Of a stretch of DNA of 62,606 nucleotides, positions 1 to 8,227 are shown in pieces. Both the position numbers and the translations under genes were made by a program. Within the stretch, counting starts at the first letter, position 1. The number at the start of each line of letters is the position of its first letter. Origin of the DNA: Sulfuritalea sp. (lineage in GTDB: Bacteria > Pseudomonadota > Gammaproteobacteria > Burkholderiales > Rhodocyclaceae); assembly GCA_030651305.1 (NCBI GenBank), contig JAUSCI010000074.1, forward strand, positions 1-62,606. Reading direction: 5' to 3'. Below the pieces are notes generated by a model that searched no databases, was not told the origin of the DNA, and worked only from the letters and a program-made list of their open reading frames with translations.

Positions 1-59
1 TCGCTTTGAGGCAGCCCGAGGCTAAAATGATCCCCCGACTTTCCCACCGCGCCGCCCGC

Positions 60-701
60 CTACGGTCTAGAGGGACCTTCGGCAGGCCGCACCGTGGAAA
101 AGTCTCTTCCCGCCTCACACACAGAATTTCTGACACCCCCGTCGAGGGTGGAATAGAAGTCACCGTCTTCACTAATTACATGGAGATTTTCGCCATCCGG
201 TACAGCATCGATTAGCGCCATCCAATTGACCGCATCCCCTATCGACCCATTTTTTCCAGGAGGATTGCCTAGTGCCATGCGCATTTGCGCTTTTCCAAAT
301 AATTCTGGAGTGGTCGGTATCGGATTGCTCTTATTGAAGATGTCCTTGACCAAGGTATCGGTCAGCAACCCGTTTTCGACAACATCGACATCCACTTTTT
401 GCGACATTGCCTTTACCAGTTCCTGCAACTCTGCGCTTTTCTGCCGAATTTGCTCATACTCTTCATACTGTTTCATGAAGGCTGGCAATTGAGCGGCAAA
501 CTTCACATCTTTGAATTTCTTCAGCGCGTCCTTGATCTTGTTTTCTCTATTACGCAAGAACTCGTCACAGACTTGCTCAGTCAAATGCACTGTTGCTGCG
601 CCGTGCGCGTGCGATGCAAACACGTTGCTCAGTGCATCGATCTCTTCCTTGGTGAAGTGGAAGAAGTTAAGGAGAATGTTTGTGTCGATGAAGACGTGCA
701 T
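60..701 (-). CDS. PIN-domain protein, probably C-terminally shortened
   Basis: The 213-residue product opens with the PIN-type beta strand and acidic centre (D6, N8 in FIDTNILLNFF). It carries a further conserved Glu in the stretch TEQVCDEFLRNR and acidic residues in SEDGDFYS near residue 178, so a metal-dependent ribonuclease fold (DUF4935-like) is likely. The middle is rich in Lys and Glu and looks helical. After the SEDGDFYS strand the protein ends in a short Arg/Pro-rich tail that does not look like a PIN C-terminus, which suggests truncation or a degraded 3' end. No antitoxin gene is visible next to it within the window. The fold is fairly sure; the target and whether it is a toxin are unknown. 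Confidence 0.7.
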   Translation of the reverse strand: MHVFIDTNILLNFFHFTKEEIDALSNVFASHAHGAATVHLTEQVCDEFLRNRENKIKDALKKFKDVKFAAQLPAFMKQYEEYEQIRQKSAELQELVKAMSQKVDVDVVENGLLTDTLVKDIFNKSNPIPTTPELFGKAQMRMALGNPPGKNGSIGDAVNWMALIDAVPDGENLHVISEDGDFYSTLDGGVRNSVCEAGRDFSTVRPAEGPSRP

Positions 702-1017
702 AGATACCTAACGAAATGGACGGCAAATTTGTGGGGTTTCGTGGGTGACCTGATGCATAACCTGGTCTCACGTTAAACAATGCAATTTCTATCAATGGAT
801 TCGGTAAGTTGACTGGTTATTGCACCCACTGAAATCTTCCTTAAACCTTGCATGGAGAAAATTCCAGTTCGCATACTACTCCCTGCCGAATGACTGCTAT
901 GAGGAGCGCCATTGAATGGCGACTTTTGGCCGAAAGTGTGAGTTCAGTCGATTGCCGCATTGCAGTCGTTCATCAATTTGCACCGATCTCGGCGAACGCC
1001 GGCTGTGGCCGAACAAC

Positions 1018-1042
1018 CGCCGTATCGCCAGCGCCGACTTTC
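1018..1042 (-). repeat. dispersed 25-bp repeat, copy 1
   Basis: Matches the family core GTCGGCGCTGG followed by a CGATACGGCG-type right end (minus-strand reading). It is one of eight or nine copies in this window. It lies in non-coding DNA between the PIN gene and the thiolase gene. Confidence 0.7.
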
Positions 1043-1094
1043 AGCATTGGACAAAACGACCTTTGTGGCCGACAACCTCAACCCGTAAACGAAC

Positions 1095-1118
1095 CGAGGC
1101 GGGCACAAGCCCGCCTCG
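1095..1118 (-). terminator. hairpin terminator candidate of the thiolase operon
   Basis: Perfect 10-bp stem CGAGGCGGGC / GCCCGCCTCG with a 4-nt ACAA loop, about 70 bp past the thiolase stop codon on the minus strand. There is no clear U-tract, so termination could be weak or Rho-assisted. Confidence 0.5.
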
Positions 1119-1188
1119 CCGGCGAATTCTGCAAACAACCGATCTGCGGCCGCTCCGGATCAACCCTCGGCGGCCCACCGACCAGCGA

Positions 1189-2385
1189 TTACATGCGCTC
1201 GAAAATTCCCGCCGCGCCCATGCCGGTGCCGACGCACATGGTCACCATGCCGTACTTCAGGTTGCGCCGGCGCAGGGCGTGAATCACCGTCGCCGAGCGG
1301 ATCGCTCCGGTGGCGCCGAGCGGGTGACCGAGAGCGATGGCGCCGCCGATCGGGTTGACCTTGGCCGGATCGAGGCCGAGATCCTGGATCACCGCCAGCG
1401 ACTGCGCGGCGAAGGCTTCGTTAAGTTCGATCCAGTCGAGCTGATCCTGGGTGATGCCGGCCGCCTTGCAGGCCAGCGGAATCGCTTCCTTGGGACCGAT
1501 GCCCATGATTTCGGGCGGCACGCCGCGCACCGCAAAGGACACGAAGCGCGCCAGCGGCGTCAGGTTGAACTGCTTCAGGATCTTCTCACTGACCAGGATC
1601 AGCGCACCGGCGCCGTCGGAAGTTTGCGAACTGTTGCCGGCCGTGACCGAACCCTTGGCGGCGAACACGGGTTTGAGTTTCGCCAGCGCCGCCAGCGTCG
1701 AATCGGCGCGCGCGCCTTCGTCGCGATTGACCGTGCGCGTCTTCACCTCGATCTCGCCGCTGGCGAGATTGGGAACGCGCTCATTGATTTCGACCGGCGT
1801 CGTCTCGTTGTCGAACTCGCCCGCCTGCTGCCCGGCAATGGCCTTCTGGTGCGACTCCAGCGCGAACTGGTCCTGCATCTCGCGCGTCACTTTCCATTGC
1901 GCGGCGACCTTTTCCGCGGTGAGGCCCATGCCGTAGGCCATGCCGACGTTTTCGTCGGCAAACGCCCGGATGTTGATCGACGGGTGATGGCCCATCATCG
2001 GCACCATGGACATCGACTCGGCGCCGCCGGCGATCATGACATCGGCCTGGCCGACACGAATCCGGTCGGCGGCCATCGCCACGGCGGTGATGCCCGAGGC
2101 GCAGAAGCGATTGACGGTAACGCCGCCCACGGTATTCGGCAGGCCGGCCAGCAGCACGGCGTTCCTCGCCATGTTGAGGCCGGCTTCGGCCTCGGGAAAG
2201 GAACAGCCGACGATGGCGTCCTCGATCAGCTTCGGATCGAGACCGGGCACCTGGCTCAGGGCGGACTGGATCACGCGCACCAGCAGGTCATCCGGGCGCA
2301 CCGTGCGGAACATGCCGCGCGGCGCCTTGCCGATCGGCGTGCGGGTGGCGGCAACGATGTAGGCGTCTTGCAGTTGTTTGCTCAT
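1189..2385 (-). CDS. acetyl-CoA acyltransferase (3-ketoacyl-CoA thiolase)
   Basis: Thiolase II family, 398 residues, the usual length. The nucleophilic cysteine sits in NRFCASG near residue 95, the catalytic His in GGAIALGHPLGATGA, and the second Cys in CVGTGMGAAGIF near the C-terminus. It cleaves 3-ketoacyl-CoA to acetyl-CoA and a shortened acyl-CoA, the last step of beta-oxidation. The start follows a GAGGAG ribosome binding site that lies only about 10 bp after the stop of the HADH/hydratase fusion gene, so both are read as one transcript. The context (fusion enzyme plus acyl-CoA dehydrogenase upstream) supports a fatty acid or aromatic-derived acyl-CoA degradation unit rather than PHB synthesis. 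The exact chain length is not readable from sequence. Confidence 0.93.
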   Translation of the reverse strand: MSKQLQDAYIVAATRTPIGKAPRGMFRTVRPDDLLVRVIQSALSQVPGLDPKLIEDAIVGCSFPEAEAGLNMARNAVLLAGLPNTVGGVTVNRFCASGITAVAMAADRIRVGQADVMIAGGAESMSMVPMMGHHPSINIRAFADENVGMAYGMGLTAEKVAAQWKVTREMQDQFALESHQKAIAGQQAGEFDNETTPVEINERVPNLASGEIEVKTRTVNRDEGARADSTLAALAKLKPVFAAKGSVTAGNSSQTSDGAGALILVSEKILKQFNLTPLARFVSFAVRGVPPEIMGIGPKEAIPLACKAAGITQDQLDWIELNEAFAAQSLAVIQDLGLDPAKVNPIGGAIALGHPLGATGAIRSATVIHALRRRNLKYGMVTMCVGTGMGAAGIFERM

Positions 2386-2395
2386 TTTGGTCTCC

Positions 2396-4783
2396 TCAAT
2401 TGCGAACCGGTTTGCCGGTCTGCATCATGCCCATGATGCGTTCCTGGGTCTTGGGATGGTTCAGCAGTTCCATGAAGGCCTTGCGCTCGAGATCGAGCAG
2501 CCACTGCTCGCTGACCAAGCTGCCCTGATCGACATCGCCGCCGGCCACCACCGTGGCGATCATCTGCCCCAGCTTGAAATCGTGCGCCGAAATGAAGCCG
2601 CCGTCGCGCATATTCACCAGTTGCGCCATGATGGTGGCGATGGCATAGCGGCCGGCGACCGGCACCAGTTTTTGCAGCGGCGGCCGGTAACCGGCGTCGA
2701 ACATCGCGCGTGCTTCCACCTTGGCCACATGCAGCAGTTCGTAGGCGTTGAAGACGATGACGTCGTCGGACTTCAGATAGCCCATTTGCCGTGCTTCCAG
2801 CGCCGACTTTGAAACTGCCGCGGTGGCGGCATTCATGAAATAGTTCTTGAGGAATTGCAGCAGGTCGTTGCCCCTGGCGTCCGCCGCCGCGCGCAGCGCC
2901 GCTTCCTTCAGGCCGCCGCCCGACGGGATCAGGCCGACACCGACTTCGACCAGGCCGATGTAGGACTCGATCGAGGCGACGCGCTTCGCCGCATGCAGCG
3001 CCAATTCGCAGCCGCCGCCCAAGGCGAGGCCGGCCACCGCAGCGACCACCGGCACATTGGCGTACTTCATGGCCTGCAAAGCCTGTTGCAGCTTGACGAC
3101 TTCCGGCCCGATGGCCTTGACACCGCCCGACATGAACAGCGGCAGCATCGACTGCAGATCGGCGCCGGCGGAGAAAGCGCCGCCTTCGGCCGCATCGGCA
3201 CCCCAGATCACCAGCCCCTTGTAGTTGGCCTCGGCTTCGGCAATGGCCTTCGCCAGACCGGCGATGACGCCGGCGCCGATGACATGCATCTTGGTTTTCA
3301 GCGACAGGATCAGCACCTCGTCGTTCTGGTGCCAGATGCGTACCGACTCGTCCTCGAATACCGTGGTTCCGGCCTTGCTGCCGTCGGCTGCGCCCTCGCC
3401 CAGAACCTGGGCGCGGAAGACCTGGCGGTGATACACCGGCAGATCGGCACGCGCCACATTGGCCTTGCGCGCCGGCGACCAGGAGCCGTCCGCCGCATGC
3501 ACTCCCGTGCGTCCGTCGAACACCCAGGCCGGTAGCGGTGCGGAACACAGCGCCTTGCCGGCATCGATGTCTCCTTTCACCCAGCCGGCGATCTGCTGCC
3601 AACCGGCGGCCTGCCAGGTCTCGAAGGGACCAAGTTTCTGGCCGAAGCCCCAGCGCATGGCGAAATCGACATCGCGCGCATTGTCGGCAATGGCTTCCAG
3701 ATGCACGGCGATGTAATGGAAGGCGTCACGGAAAATCGCCCAGAGGAATTGCGCCTGCGGGTTGGTCGATTCGCGCAGTGCCTTCATGCGCTTGGCCGGA
3801 TCCTTTTCCTTGAGGATGCGCGCCACCAGCTCATCGGCCTTGCCGCCGCCAGCCACATACTGGCCGGTGGCAAAATCGAGGCGTTGCACCTCGCGGCCGA
3901 CTTTCTTGTAGAAGCCCGCGCCCGTCTTCTGGCCCAGCGCCCCGGCCGCGACGAGCTTGGTCAGCACTTCGGGCGTCTTGTACACGGCGGCGAAAGGATC
4001 GTCAGGCAGCGTGTCCTGCATGGTCTTGACCACGTGGCCCATGGTGTCGAGGCCGACCACGTCGGCGGTGCGGAAAGTGCCGGACTTGGCACGGCCGAGC
4101 TTGGAACCGGTCAGGTCGTCGACCACGTCGCACGACAGACCGAATTTCCCGGCCTCGTGGATGGTCGCCATCATGCTGAAGACGCCGACGCGGTTGGCGA
4201 TGAAATTGGGCGTGTCCTTGGCGCGGACCACACCCTTGCCCAGCGTAGTGACGAGGAAGCCTTCGAGCTGGTCGAGAATCTCCGGCCGCGTCGAGGCAGT
4301 CGGAATCAGTTCCACCAGATGCATGTAGCGCGGCGGATTGAAGAAATGCACGCCGCAGAAACGCGCTTTCAATTCTGCCGCGAAACCTTCCGACAGCGAT
4401 GTGATCGACAGGCCCGAAGTATTCGAGGCGAAGATCGCATTGGGCGCAATGAAGGGCGCGACCTTTTTGTACAGGTCGTGCTTCCAGTCCATGCGCTCGG
4501 CAATCGCCTCGATGATCAGGTCGCAGCCTTTCAGCAGTTCGAGGTTGTCATCGTAGTTGGCGACTTCGATGCAGGCGGCATCGTCCTTGTTGCCCAGCGG
4601 CGCCGGGCTGAGTTTCTTGAGGCCTTCGATGGCGCGCAGCACGATGCCGTTCTTCGGGCCTTCTTTTGCCGGCAGGTCGAACAGCACCACGGGTACTTTG
4701 GCATTGACACAGTGGGCGGCGATCTGCGCGCCCATCACACCGGCGCCGAGGACGGCGACTTTCCTGACGATGAAATTGCTCAT
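2396..4783 (-). CDS. 3-hydroxyacyl-CoA dehydrogenase / enoyl-CoA hydratase fusion (FadB/FadN type)
   Basis: A 795-residue bifunctional beta-oxidation enzyme. The N-terminal half is the NAD-binding 3-hydroxyacyl-CoA dehydrogenase (VAVLGAGVMGAQIAAHC near residue 10, followed by HFFNPPRYMHLVELIP with the catalytic His region). The C-terminal half is a crotonase fold (AFSAGADLQSML and the oxyanion-hole segment around GLALGGGCELAL). This dehydrogenase-then-hydratase order is that of FadN-like proteins and is reversed relative to E. coli FadB. I chose the ATG at 4783 because GAGGAATC lies 9 nt upstream; an in-frame start five codons earlier has no such site. It lies between the acyl-CoA dehydrogenase and the thiolase, which together make a complete beta-oxidation round. 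Confidence 0.93.
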   Translation of the reverse strand: MSNFIVRKVAVLGAGVMGAQIAAHCVNAKVPVVLFDLPAKEGPKNGIVLRAIEGLKKLSPAPLGNKDDAACIEVANYDDNLELLKGCDLIIEAIAERMDWKHDLYKKVAPFIAPNAIFASNTSGLSITSLSEGFAAELKARFCGVHFFNPPRYMHLVELIPTASTRPEILDQLEGFLVTTLGKGVVRAKDTPNFIANRVGVFSMMATIHEAGKFGLSCDVVDDLTGSKLGRAKSGTFRTADVVGLDTMGHVVKTMQDTLPDDPFAAVYKTPEVLTKLVAAGALGQKTGAGFYKKVGREVQRLDFATGQYVAGGGKADELVARILKEKDPAKRMKALRESTNPQAQFLWAIFRDAFHYIAVHLEAIADNARDVDFAMRWGFGQKLGPFETWQAAGWQQIAGWVKGDIDAGKALCSAPLPAWVFDGRTGVHAADGSWSPARKANVARADLPVYHRQVFRAQVLGEGAADGSKAGTTVFEDESVRIWHQNDEVLILSLKTKMHVIGAGVIAGLAKAIAEAEANYKGLVIWGADAAEGGAFSAGADLQSMLPLFMSGGVKAIGPEVVKLQQALQAMKYANVPVVAAVAGLALGGGCELALHAAKRVASIESYIGLVEVGVGLIPSGGGLKEAALRAAADARGNDLLQFLKNYFMNAATAAVSKSALEARQMGYLKSDDVIVFNAYELLHVAKVEARAMFDAGYRPPLQKLVPVAGRYAIATIMAQLVNMRDGGFISAHDFKLGQMIATVVAGGDVDQGSLVSEQWLLDLERKAFMELLNHPKTQERIMGMMQTGKPVRN

Positions 4784-4807
4784 TGACTGATTCCTCAATA
4801 AATTCCG

Positions 4808-4902
4808 TGAAAAGTGAATTTGAAGCTGTGAAACGTGAAAAGTGAAACGTGATGTGAGTCAAAGGCAGTTCCCGTTTCACGTTTCACATTTCACATTTCA
4901 CG
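4808..4902. repeat. heptad GTGAAA(N) inverted repeat between beta-oxidation genes
   Basis: The left arm (about 4828-4852) holds tandem heptads of the form GTGAAAC/GTGAAAA, and the right arm (about 4871-4902) holds the complementary TTTCACG/TTTCACA heptads, separated by a loop of about 20 nt. Transcribed from the minus strand, the two arms can form a long imperfect stem just after the acyl-CoA dehydrogenase stop and before the next gene's RBS. Confidence 0.75.
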
Positions 4903-4903
4903 A

Positions 4904-6694
4904 TTAAAACAATTCGGCTTCGAGATCGAGCAGCGACTTGGCACCGGAACGCGCCTGGCGTATCAGCATGGCCGTCTCAGGTTGCAGGCGGGCGAAGTAG
5001 AAACGCGTGGTGGCAAGTTTGGCTTTGTAAAAGTTGTCGCCGGAATCCAGCTTGGCCAAGGCGATCTTTGCCATGCGGGCGAAGAAATAACTGTACACCA
5101 GATGGCCGACCACGCGCAGGTAGGGAACGGCCGCAGCACCGACCTCGTCCGGATTCTGGAAGGCCTTCATGCCGATTTCGGTGGTCAGCTTGGTCACCTT
5201 GTCGCCCAGATCGGCGAGCGGCGTGATGAATTCGCTCATGGCTTCGTCGGTGCCGTTTTCCTCGACGAAGGACTGCACCAGCGCGCCGAATTTCTTCAGC
5301 TTGGCGCCGTTGTCCATCAGGATCTTGCGCCCCAGCAGGTCGAGCGACTGGATGGTGTTGGTGCCCTCGTAAATCATGTTGATGCGGGCGTCGCGCACAT
5401 ACTGCTCCATGCCCCATTCGGCGATGTAGCCGTGGCCGCCATAGACCTGCATCGCCTCGGAAGTGGCGATCCAGCCGTTGTCGGTCATGAAGGCCTTGAT
5501 GATCGGCGTCAGCAGCGTCACCAGATCGGCGGCGTCCTTGCGCACGGCTTCATCCGGATGATTCAGTTCGCGATCGATCTGCAGCGCGACGAAGGACGAA
5601 AAGGCGCGGCCGCCTTCCGCGTAGGCCTTTGCGGTGAGCAGCATGCGCCGCACATCGGGGTGCACGATGATCGGATCGGCCGCCTTGTCCGGCGCCTTGA
5701 CGCCCGACAGGCTGCGCATCTGCAGCCGCTCTTTGGCGTAGACCAGCGCATTCTGGTAGGCCACTTCGGTCAGCCCCAGGCCCTGCATGCCGACACCGAG
5801 ACGCGCCGCGTTCATCATGATGAACATGGCATTGAGGCCCTTGTGCGGCTGGCCAATCAGCCAGCCGGTGGCGTCGTCCAGATTCATCTGACAGGTCGAG
5901 TTGCCGTGAATTCCCATCTTTTCTTCAAGGGCGCCGCAGGTGATCGTGTTGCGCGGGCCCAGCGTGCCGTCGGCATTGGGGATGAACTTGGGCACGATGA
6001 ACAGCGAAATCCCCTTGGTGCCGGGAGGCGCATCGGGCAGGCGGGCCAGCACCAGATGCACGATGTTTTCCGCCAGGTCGTGCTCGCCGGCGGAGATGAA
6101 TATCTTGCTGCCGGTGATCTTGTACGACCCATCCGCCTGGGGCACTGCCTTGGAGCGCAACAGGCCGAGGTCGGTACCGCAGTGGGATTCGGTGAGGCAC
6201 ATGGTCCCGGTCCATTGGCCCGAGACCAGCTTGGGCAGGTACAGCGCCTTCAGTTCCGGCGTGCCGTGCTCGCGCAGACATTCATAGGCGCCGTGCGACA
6301 GGCCCGGATACATGTACCAAGCCTGGTTGGACGAGTTGAGCATCTCGGCCAGGGAGTTGTACACGATGATCGGCAAACCCTGCCCGCCGAATTCCGGATC
6401 GCAGGTCAGCGCCGGCCAGCCGCCATCGACGAACTGGCGATAGGCCTCCTTGAAGCCGGATGGCGTCTTCACCTCGTGGGTTACCGGATCAAGCAGGCAA
6501 CCTTCGCGATCGCCGACGTGATTCAGGGGAAATAGCACTTTGGAAGTGAACTTGCCACCTTCCTCCAGCAATTGATTTATGGTGTCCGCATCCAGCTCGG
6601 CATGCGCGGGCAAAGCCTTGAGCTCCGCCGTCACATCGAACAACTCGTGCAGCACAAACTGCATGTCGCGCAGCGGGGCAATGTATTGGCCCAT
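4904..6694 (-). CDS. acyl-CoA dehydrogenase with extended C-terminal domain
   Basis: A 596-residue FAD-dependent acyl-CoA dehydrogenase of the long form: N-terminal helical region, central beta domain (MCLTESHCGTDLGLLRSKA, the usual TE..G.D.. motif), C-terminal helical domain with YGGHGYIAEWGMEQYVRDARI and the YEGTN motif, then an extra domain of about 130 residues of the acetyl-CoA dehydrogenase-like C-terminal type. It introduces the alpha-beta double bond into an acyl-CoA. The start at 6694 has a strong AAGGAGG site 5 nt upstream; a longer frame to 6754 lacks support. The HADH/hydratase and thiolase genes follow downstream, separated by the heptad inverted repeat. The substrate cannot be told from sequence. 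Confidence 0.93.
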   Translation of the reverse strand: MGQYIAPLRDMQFVLHELFDVTAELKALPAHAELDADTINQLLEEGGKFTSKVLFPLNHVGDREGCLLDPVTHEVKTPSGFKEAYRQFVDGGWPALTCDPEFGGQGLPIIVYNSLAEMLNSSNQAWYMYPGLSHGAYECLREHGTPELKALYLPKLVSGQWTGTMCLTESHCGTDLGLLRSKAVPQADGSYKITGSKIFISAGEHDLAENIVHLVLARLPDAPPGTKGISLFIVPKFIPNADGTLGPRNTITCGALEEKMGIHGNSTCQMNLDDATGWLIGQPHKGLNAMFIMMNAARLGVGMQGLGLTEVAYQNALVYAKERLQMRSLSGVKAPDKAADPIIVHPDVRRMLLTAKAYAEGGRAFSSFVALQIDRELNHPDEAVRKDAADLVTLLTPIIKAFMTDNGWIATSEAMQVYGGHGYIAEWGMEQYVRDARINMIYEGTNTIQSLDLLGRKILMDNGAKLKKFGALVQSFVEENGTDEAMSEFITPLADLGDKVTKLTTEIGMKAFQNPDEVGAAAVPYLRVVGHLVYSYFFARMAKIALAKLDSGDNFYKAKLATTRFYFARLQPETAMLIRQARSGAKSLLDLEAELF

Positions 6695-6839
6695 GATGTC
6701 CTCCTTCGCTTTATTGGGTAGCCGCGACCGAACCGGGACGAACGGCCGTTTCAAACAACTGTTCGAATAATAACGCAGTTGCCCGACTGGATGTAGTCGC
6801 GCGACTCTAATTCGGGAATCTCGGGGATTGGCGCGGCCT

Positions 6840-7382
6840 TCAGCGCAAGAAGGTCTTGCTGACTTCGCGGAATACTGCGGAATCGGCGCGACGCAGCCAC
6901 TCGAAGGCCACCATTTCGCGGCTGACGATGCTCGCGCCGGCGTCGCGCATGCGCGCCAGGGCCAGCGCCTTGTCCGAGTCGCGGCGCGAACCGACAGCCT
7001 CTTCGACGACGAAGACCTGCTTGCCGGCAGCCAGCAGTTCGATCACCGTCTGCAGCACGCAGACATGGGTTTCCATGCCGCAAACCACGACCTGTCCCGA
7101 ACCGCCCGTCTGGTCCAGACCGTGACAAGCCCCCGCCACAGCAGAGAAATGCAGCTTGCTGGCGACGCAGTCGGGCGGCAGTTCGGCTGCCACCGCCGGA
7201 TGGGTCGGACCGAGACCTTGCGGGTATTGTTCGCAGGCCAGAACCTGGATTTCCAGCTTGCGCGCGACGCGGATCAGCCAGATGACATGGTCCAGCAGAG
7301 GCTGCCAACCGGCGATGGCCGGCACCAGCTTGCCCTGTACATCCACCACCAGCAGCGTCGAATCGCGTGCGTCGATCAGCAT
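6840..7382 (-). CDS. isochorismatase-family cysteine hydrolase
   Basis: A 180-residue protein of the isochorismatase-like alpha/beta hydrolase superfamily. The expected triad is present: D14 (VVDVQ), K76 (ASKLHFSA) and C108 (ETHVCVLQT). The cis-peptide segment VVVCGME precedes the Cys. Members hydrolyse amides or act as nicotinamidase/YcaC-like enzymes; the substrate here is unknown. The start at 7382 is backed by GGGAGG 5 nt upstream and overlaps the 3' end of the exonuclease gene by 7 nt, so the two are probably translationally coupled. Confidence 0.85.
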   Translation of the reverse strand: MLIDARDSTLLVVDVQGKLVPAIAGWQPLLDHVIWLIRVARKLEIQVLACEQYPQGLGPTHPAVAAELPPDCVASKLHFSAVAGACHGLDQTGGSGQVVVCGMETHVCVLQTVIELLAAGKQVFVVEEAVGSRRDSDKALALARMRDAGASIVSREMVAFEWLRRADSAVFREVSKTFLR

Positions 7383-8170
7383 GATGCCTCCCATGCGGCA
7401 ATGAATTCCTTCCAGTGCGGCAGGCCCGTCGCCGCCAGCGTGGTCTTCACCAGTTCCAGTTCCTTGTCATGTTCGGCCGCCGTCAGCAAACCGCGCATCA
7501 ACTGAAAGCGCAGAAACACCAGCAAGGTATTGACCACGTCGGTTTCGCAATAATCGCGAATCTCGTCGATGCGGCCCTCCAGCCACGCGCCCCAGACCGC
7601 GGAGCCATCCATGCCGAGCTTGCCCGGCAGACCCATGAGGCGCGCCAATTGATCGAGCGGCGCGCTGCCGCGCGGCTGGTACATCGCCAGCAGATCCATC
7701 AGATCAAGGTGGCGCGAGTGATAGCGGCTGATGTAGTTGTTCCACTTGAAGTCTTTCGAGTCGCGGTAGTCGCCCTCGCCCATGTCCCAGTAGCGCGGCG
7801 CGGTGACGCGATGGATCAGGCCGCGATAGTGCAGCACCGGCAGGTCGAAGCCGCCGCCGTTCCAGGACACGATCTGCGGCGTGAACTTTTCCACGCCGTC
7901 GAAAAAACGCTGGATGATTTCGCCCTCGCCGGATTTGGGCTCGGCCAGCGACCAGACGCGGAAACCATCGTCGCTGCGCAAGGCGCAGGAAATCACCACC
8001 ACGCGCTGCAAATGAAGCGGCAGAAAGTCGCTGCCGTTCTTCGCCCGCTGGCGCTGGAAGGCAAACTCGGCCACCTCGGCGTCATTCAGCGTCGGCGGCA
8101 GTTCGTGCAGCGTGCGCAGGCCGGCGATGTCCGGGATGGTTTCGATGTCGAAGACGAGGATGGGAGTCAT
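7376..8170 (-). CDS. predicted 3'-5' exonuclease, PolB exonuclease-like (DUF/PF10108 type)
   Basis: A 264-residue protein with the DEDD exonuclease signature. Exo I is VFDIETIPD at residues 6-14 (D8, E10), exo II is in the SWNGGGFDLPVL segment, and exo III is the late Asp in RDYCETDVVNTL. It corresponds to the stand-alone exonuclease related to DNA polymerase B proofreading domains. The single-domain length matches that family and no polymerase domain follows. It is co-directional with the isochorismatase-like gene (7-nt overlap). The role in repair or RNA processing is not established. Confidence 0.85.
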   Translation of the reverse strand: MTPILVFDIETIPDIAGLRTLHELPPTLNDAEVAEFAFQRQRAKNGSDFLPLHLQRVVVISCALRSDDGFRVWSLAEPKSGEGEIIQRFFDGVEKFTPQIVSWNGGGFDLPVLHYRGLIHRVTAPRYWDMGEGDYRDSKDFKWNNYISRYHSRHLDLMDLLAMYQPRGSAPLDQLARLMGLPGKLGMDGSAVWGAWLEGRIDEIRDYCETDVVNTLLVFLRFQLMRGLLTAAEHDKELELVKTTLAATGLPHWKEFIAAWEASC

Positions 8171-8185
8171 GGGCTGGGTTATTTT

Positions 8186-8210
8186 GAAAGTCGGCGCTGG
8201 TGATGCGGCG
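8186..8210 (+). repeat. dispersed 25-bp repeat, copy 2
   Basis: Core GTCGGCGCTGG with the right end TGATGCGGCG. It sits in the short divergent intergenic space between the exonuclease gene and the IclR gene, immediately upstream of the IclR -10 element. Confidence 0.75.
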
Positions 8211-8214
8211 ATTC

Positions 8215-8220
8215 TATAAT
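8215..8220 (+). promoter_or_regulatory. consensus -10 (TATAAT) for a possibly leaderless iclR-type mRNA
   Basis: A perfect TATAAT ends 7 nt before the ATG at 8228, and no Shine-Dalgarno sequence lies between them. Transcription would begin at or next to the start codon. No good -35 is seen 16-18 nt upstream, because the dispersed repeat occupies that space. Confidence 0.5.
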
Positions 8221-8227
8221 CCTCGCC

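Larger units (their letters stand above)
702..1188. other. 487-bp intergenic region with short repeats, no gene seen
   Basis: I see no credible coding frame here. It holds a perfect 7-bp palindrome (CGCCATT G AATGGCG, 907-921), three spaced copies of a TGGCCGA motif (two of them in the longer form TGTGGCCGA followed by CAACC, near 1004 and 1065), one copy of the dispersed 25-bp repeat (1018-1042) and a strong hairpin (1095-1118). Base composition is lower in GC at the left end than in the flanking thiolase gene. It reads as a decayed or repeat-rich spacer between the PIN gene and the 3' end of the thiolase operon. Confidence 0.6.

Noticed and set aside
916-2436. 506-codon plus-strand frame opposite the thiolase
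   Set aside because: It is an antisense shadow of a clear thiolase gene, rich in Arg and His without any family pattern. The same applies to the long frames opposite rne, ppk1, ppsA and the acyl-CoA dehydrogenase.
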